A DNA stretch of 64,000 bases, taken from assembly GCF_026341775.1 (NCBI RefSeq), contig NZ_JAPEOB010000002.1:1922001-1986000 (forward strand). The letters are read 5' to 3'. Both the position numbers and the translations under genes were made by a program. Positions within the stretch are counted from its first letter, which is position 1. Every line of letters starts with the position of its first letter. The notes beneath the pieces are model-generated. The model worked only from the letters and a program-made list of their open reading frames with translations. It made no database searches and was not told the DNA's origin. This stretch comes from Streptomyces sp. NBC_00654 (GTDB lineage: Bacteria; Actinomycetota; Actinomycetes; Streptomycetales; Streptomycetaceae). Below, piece after piece: positions 60,007 through 64,000 of the stretch.

Positions 60007-60031
60007 GGGGATTCCCGGTCAGGGGAACCCC
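60007..60031 (-). terminator. Hairpin downstream of gltD
   Basis: On the - strand GGGGTTCCC and GGGAATCCCC form a stem with one bulged base and a short loop, followed by an A/T-containing run (CCAAAAACG). It lies just after the gltD stop. Confidence 0.45.
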
Positions 60032-60037
60032 GTGGGG

Positions 60038-61516
60038 TCAGACCAGCAGCGACCGGTCCGTCGGGCGGATCGGGGCCGGCAGTGCGCTGGTCCCGGTCAG
60101 GTAGCGGTCCACGCCTCGTGCCGCGGAGCGGCCCTCGGCGATGGCCCAGACGATGAGCGACTGCCCGCGGCCCGCGTCCCCGGCGACGAAGACGCCGTCG
60201 ACGTTGGTCGCGTAGTTGTCGTCACGGGCAACATTACCCCGTTCGTCGAGTTCGAGGCCGAACTGCTGGACAAGACCGTTGGCCTGGTCCGTGCCGGTGA
60301 AGCCCATGGCGAGGGTGACGAGGTCGGCGGGGATGCGGCGCTCGGTGCCGGGCTTCTGCTCCAGCCTGCCGTCCTTGAACTCCACCTCGACCAGATGCAG
60401 TGCCCGGACGTTGCCGACCGCCTGGCCCTCCTCGGGGGCCGAGCCCTCGAAGTGGGTGGTGGAGACGGAGTAGACCCGCTCGCCGCCCTCCTCGTGCGCG
60501 GAGGTGACCTTGTAGAGCATCGGGAAGGTCGGCCACGGCTGGTTGGCGCTGCGGTCCTCGCCCGGCTTCGGCATGATCTCCAGCTGGGTGACGGAGGCCG
60601 CGCCCTGGCGGTGGGCGGTGCCGACGCAGTCGGCGCCGGTGTCGCCGCCGCCGATGACGACGACGTGCTTGCCCTCGGCGGTGATCGGGGAGACCGTCAG
60701 GTCGCCCTCCTGCACCTTGTTGGCGAGCGGGAGGTACTCCATCGCGAAGTGGACGCCGTTCAGCTCACGGCCCGGGACGGGCAGATCGCGGGAGACGGTG
60801 GCACCGGCGGCGATGACGACCGCGTCGTACCGGCGGCGGAGCTTGGCGGCGTCGATGTCCGTGCCGATCTCCACCTCGGTGCGGAACTTGGTGCCTTCCG
60901 CGCGCATCTGCTCGATGCGCCGGTTGATGTGCGACTTCTCCATCTTGAACTCGGGGATGCCGTATCGGAGGAGGCCCCCGATGCGGTCCGCGCGCTCGTA
61001 GACGGCGACGGTGTGACCGGCCCGGGTCAGCTGCTGGGCGGCGGCCAGTCCGGCGGGTCCGGAGCCGATGACGGCGACGGTCTTGCCGGAGAGGCGCTCG
61101 GGCGGCTGCGGGGTGACGTCGCCGCTGTCCCATGCCTTGTCGATGATGGAGACTTCGACGTTCTTGATGGTGACGGCCGGCTGGTTGATGCCGAGGACGC
61201 ACGCCGACTCGCAGGGAGCGGGGCACAGCCGCCCGGTGAACTCCGGGAAGTTGTTCGTGGCGTGCAGCCGCTCGGACGCGGCGGTCCAGTCCTCGCGGTA
61301 GGCGTAGTCGTTCCACTCGGGGATGAGGTTTCCGAGGGGGCAGCCGTTGTGGCAGAACGGGATGCCGCAGTCCATGCAGCGGCCGGCCTGCTTGCTGATG
61401 ATCGGGAGCAGCGAGCCCGGAACGTAGACCTCGTTCCAGTCCTTGACGCGCTCCTGGACGGGGCGGGTCTCGGCGACCTCGCGGCCGGTGGTCAGGAAGC
61501 CCTTGGGGTCAGCCAT
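60038..61516 (-). CDS. gltD: Glutamate synthase small (beta) subunit
   Basis: The NADPH-oxidising subunit of glutamate synthase, 492 residues. The N-terminal Cys cluster ([21 protein letters not shown]) binds iron-sulfur clusters. The FAD motif [14 protein letters not shown] is near residue 150 and the NADPH motif [18 protein letters not shown] near 290. Electrons pass to the FMN and 3Fe-4S cluster of GltB for conversion of glutamine plus 2-oxoglutarate to two glutamates. The ATG at 61516 overlaps the end of gltB by 8 bases, so the two are co-translated in the gltB-gltD order. Confidence 0.97.
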   Translation of the reverse strand: MADPKGFLTTGREVAETRPVQERVKDWNEVYVPGSLLPIISKQAGRCMDCGIPFCHNGCPLGNLIPEWNDYAYREDWTAASERLHATNNFPEFTGRLCPAPCESACVLGINQPAVTIKNVEVSIIDKAWDSGDVTPQPPERLSGKTVAVIGSGPAGLAAAQQLTRAGHTVAVYERADRIGGLLRYGIPEFKMEKSHINRRIEQMRAEGTKFRTEVEIGTDIDAAKLRRRYDAVVIAAGATVSRDLPVPGRELNGVHFAMEYLPLANKVQEGDLTVSPITAEGKHVVVIGGGDTGADCVGTAHRQGAASVTQLEIMPKPGEDRSANQPWPTFPMLYKVTSAHEEGGERVYSVSTTHFEGSAPEEGQAVGNVRALHLVEVEFKDGRLEQKPGTERRIPADLVTLAMGFTGTDQANGLVQQFGLELDERGNVARDDNYATNVDGVFVAGDAGRGQSLIVWAIAEGRSAARGVDRYLTGTSALPAPIRPTDRSLLV

Positions 61517-64000
61517 TGGTCGCCGCCTCCATCATCTTCTCGGTGGTCTCCTGCTCGGAGAGACCGGCGAGCTCAGCGGCGTCCTTGGCGGCGAGCACTG
61601 CCTTGTAGGTGGACGGGATGATCTTGCTGAAGCGGGAGACACCGCCGTCGGCGCTGTCCCACTCGGCGAGCAGCTTCTCGGCGACCGTGGAGCCGGTCTC
61701 CTCCTGGTGGCGGCGCACCACGTCGTGCAGCCACCGCTTGTCCGCGGCGGTCAGTTCCTCGACCGCGCCGAGGTTGCCGATGTTGACGTTGTCGCGGTCG
61801 AGGTCGATGACGTACGCGACACCGCCCGACATGCCGGCGGCGAAGTTGCGGCCGGTCTCGCCGAGGACGACGGCGTGGCCGCCGGTCATGTACTCGCAGC
61901 CGTGGTCGCCCACGCCTTCGGAGACGACGGTGGCGCCGGAGTTGCGGACGCAGAACCGCTCACCGGTGCGGCCGCGCAGGAACAGCTCGCCGCCGGTCGC
62001 GCCGTAGCCGATGGTGTTGCCCGCGATGGTGGAGTACTCGGCGAGGTGGTCGGCGCCGCGGTCGGGGCGGACGACGACGCGGCCGCCGGAGAGGCCCTTG
62101 CCGACGTAGTCGTTGGCGTCGCCCTCCAGGCGCAGCGTCACGCCCTTCGGTACGAAGGCGCCGAAGGACTGGCCCGCGGAGCCGGTGAAGGTGATGTCGA
62201 TGGTGTTCTCGGGCAGGCCCGCACCGCCGAACTTCTTGGTGACCTCGTGGCCGAGCATGGTGCCGACGGTCCGGTTGATGTTGCGGATCGCGACCTGGGC
62301 CCGGACCGGCTGGGCGGCCTCGGCGGTGTCCGCGCCGAGCGCGTCGGCGGCGAGCTTGATCAGCTCGTTGTCGAGCGCCTTGGTCAGGCCGTGGTCCTGC
62401 TCGATGACCTGGTGGCGGACGGCGCCCTCGGCCAGCTCGGGGACGTGGAAGAGCGGGGCCAGGTCGAGGCCCTGGGCCTTCCAGTGGGTGACGGCCCGCT
62501 CGGTGTCCAGCAGCTCGGCGTGGCCGACGGCTTCCTCGATGGTGCGGAAGCCCAGCTCGGCGAGGATCTCGCGGACCTCCTCGGCGATGAACTCGAAGAA
62601 GTTCACGACGTACTCGGCCTTGCCGGAGAACCGGTCGCGCAGCACCGGGTTCTGGGTGGCGATGCCGACCGGGCAGGTGTCGAGGTGGCAGACGCGCATC
62701 ATGACGCAGCCGGAGACGACGAGCGGCGCGGTCGCGAAACCGAACTCCTCGGCGCCCAGCAGAGCGGCGATGACGACGTCGCGGCCGGTCTTGAGCTGGC
62801 CGTCGGTCTGTACGACGATGCGGTCGCGCAGGCCGTTGAGCAGCAGGGTCTGCTGGGTCTCAGCGAGGCCGAGCTCCCAGGGGCCGCCCGCGTGCTTGAG
62901 GCTGGTCAGCGGGGAGGCGCCCGTGCCGCCGTCGTGGCCGGAGATGAGGACGACGTCCGCGTGTGCCTTGGAGACACCCGCGGCGACCGTGCCGACGCCG
63001 ACCTCGGACACCAGCTTCACGTGGATACGGGCCACGGGGTTGGCGTTCTTGAGGTCGTGGATCAGCTGGGCCAGATCCTCGATGGAGTAGATGTCGTGGT
63101 GCGGCGGCGGGGAGATCAGGCCGACGCCGGGGGTGGAGTGCCGGGTCCTGGCGACCCACGGGTAGACCTTGTGGCCGGGCAGCTGGCCGCCCTCGCCGGG
63201 CTTGGCGCCCTGCGCCATCTTGATCTGGATGTCGTCGGCGTTGACCAGGTATTCGCTGGTCACGCCGAAGCGGCCGGAGGCGACCTGCTTGATGGAGGAG
63301 CGGCGCGCCGGGTCGTAGAGACGGTCGGCGTCCTCGCCGCCCTCACCGGTGTTGGACTTGCCGCCCAGCTGGTTCATGGCGATGGCGAGGGTCTCGTGCG
63401 CCTCGCGGGAGATCGAGCCGTAGGACATGGCGCCGGTGGAGAAGCGCCTGACGATGTCGGAGACGGACTCGACCTCGTCGAGGGGTACCGGCTCGCGCTC
63501 CGCGGTGCCGCGCTCGTGCGGGAGGGCGAACAGTCCGCGGAGCGTCATGAGGCGCTCGGACTGCTCGTTCACCCGGTCCGTGTACTTCTTGAAGATGTCG
63601 TAGCGACGGTTGCGGGTGGCGTGCTGGAGGCGGAAGACCGTCTCCGGGTCGAACAGGTGCGGTTCGCCCTCGCGGCGCCACTGGTACTCGCCGCCGATCT
63701 CCAGTGCGCGGTGCGAGGCCGCGATGCCGGAGGCGGGGTACGCCTTGGTGTGCCGGGCGGCGACCTCCTTGGCGACGACGTCGAGTCCGGCGCCGCCGAT
63801 CTTGGTGGCGGTGCCGTTGAAGTACGTGGCGACGAAGCTCTCGTCCAGGCCGACGGCCTCGAAGACCTGGGCGCCGCGGTAGGAGGCGACGGTGGAGATG
63901 CCCATCTTGGACATGACCTTGAGGACGCCCTTGCCGAGCGCGTGGATCAGGTTGCGGATGGCCTGTTCGGCCTCGATGCCGTCGATGAACGTGCCGGCGC
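61509..64000 (-). CDS. gltB: Glutamate synthase large (alpha) subunit, 3' part
   Basis: The glutamine-hydrolysing and synthase subunit; about 830 residues of its C-terminal half are present and the N-terminal amidotransferase domain lies beyond position 64000. The open frame runs unbroken to the window edge. The FMN synthase domain shows [41 protein letters not shown] and the 3Fe-4S cysteines in [21 protein letters not shown] (split). The GXGXG beta-helix domain ([26 protein letters not shown]) is complete. It precedes gltD on the same strand. The methionine near 63914 is internal, not the start. Confidence 0.97.
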   Translation of the reverse strand, partial: AGTFIDGIEAEQAIRNLIHALGKGVLKVMSKMGISTVASYRGAQVFEAVGLDESFVATYFNGTATKIGGAGLDVVAKEVAARHTKAYPASGIAASHRALEIGGEYQWRREGEPHLFDPETVFRLQHATRNRRYDIFKKYTDRVNEQSERLMTLRGLFALPHERGTAEREPVPLDEVESVSDIVRRFSTGAMSYGSISREAHETLAIAMNQLGGKSNTGEGGEDADRLYDPARRSSIKQVASGRFGVTSEYLVNADDIQIKMAQGAKPGEGGQLPGHKVYPWVARTRHSTPGVGLISPPPHHDIYSIEDLAQLIHDLKNANPVARIHVKLVSEVGVGTVAAGVSKAHADVVLISGHDGGTGASPLTSLKHAGGPWELGLAETQQTLLLNGLRDRIVVQTDGQLKTGRDVVIAALLGAEEFGFATAPLVVSGCVMMRVCHLDTCPVGIATQNPVLRDRFSGKAEYVVNFFEFIAEEVREILAELGFRTIEEAVGHAELLDTERAVTHWKAQGLDLAPLFHVPELAEGAVRHQVIEQDHGLTKALDNELIKLAADALGADTAEAAQPVRAQVAIRNINRTVGTMLGHEVTKKFGGAGLPENTIDITFTGSAGQSFGAFVPKGVTLRLEGDANDYVGKGLSGGRVVVRPDRGADHLAEYSTIAGNTIGYGATGGELFLRGRTGERFCVRNSGATVVSEGVGDHGCEYMTGGHAVVLGETGRNFAAGMSGGVAYVIDLDRDNVNIGNLGAVEELTAADKRWLHDVVRRHQEETGSTVAEKLLAEWDSADGGVSRFSKIIPSTYKAVLAAKDAAELAGLSEQETTEKMMEAATNG

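Overview
The window reads as part of the chromosome of a Streptomyces. The DNA is very GC-rich, codons mostly end in G or C, GTG and TTG starts are common, and stop-start overlaps (GTGA, ATGA, TGATG) are frequent. A 45-residue SPW_0924-type peptide and a trypsin closely resembling S. griseus SprT fit that genus. No phage, insertion sequence, rRNA or CRISPR array was seen.

Region 1 (1-28.4 kb) is mostly conserved chromosome: a TPR protein, coaE, a PAC2-family protein, a secreted beta-helix protein behind a promoter and a 20-bp repeat array, rpsA, a methyltransferase, hrpB, envelope proteins (DUF3068, a lytic transglycosylase, DUF4184), polA, an FdhF/YdeP oxidoreductase, a thioesterase, the complete branched-chain amino acid ABC transporter livKHMGF, the ANTAR response regulator pdtaR, tRNA-Leu(CAA) and pyk. 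A freestanding HTH-LAGLIDADG protein sits between tRNA-Leu and pyk.

Region 2 (28.4-43.6 kb) is more variable: a SIMPL protein, a Tat-exported 5'-nucleotidase, a DesA/DesB-like pair (PLP decarboxylase plus amine N-hydroxylase) with no partner acyltransferase or siderophore synthetase, pepN, a chorismate mutase, a divergent AraC regulator/GH35 beta-galactosidase pair with a likely direct-repeat operator, the trypsin, an unassigned HExxH/zinc-ribbon protein and an ankyrin protein. Short tandem repeats are concentrated here.

Region 3 (43.7-56.5 kb) is the main accessory system. It is a catabolic cluster matching the KstR2 regulon of mycobacteria, which degrades the C and D rings of sterols or bile acids by way of HIP-CoA: an MFE-2-type SDR divergent from echA20-ipdA-ipdB-ipdC, and ipdF-kstR2-fadA6 divergent from an enoyl-CoA hydratase and two acyl-CoA dehydrogenase subunits. 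Both divergent promoter regions carry almost the same 16-bp dyad, a strong candidate KstR2-type operator. A DEAD-box helicase and a cold-shock gene lie between the two halves. No fadD3-like ligase is in the window.

Region 4 (56.6-64 kb) returns to conserved genes: a PPOX-fold protein, a HutD/Ves protein, a rhomboid protease coupled to an unknown protein, and gltD-gltB (gltB runs off the end).

At a larger scale, the + strand is C-rich from about 12 to 26 kb and G-rich from about 27 to 40 kb whatever the gene direction. The switch lies at the tRNA-Leu/LAGLIDADG locus.
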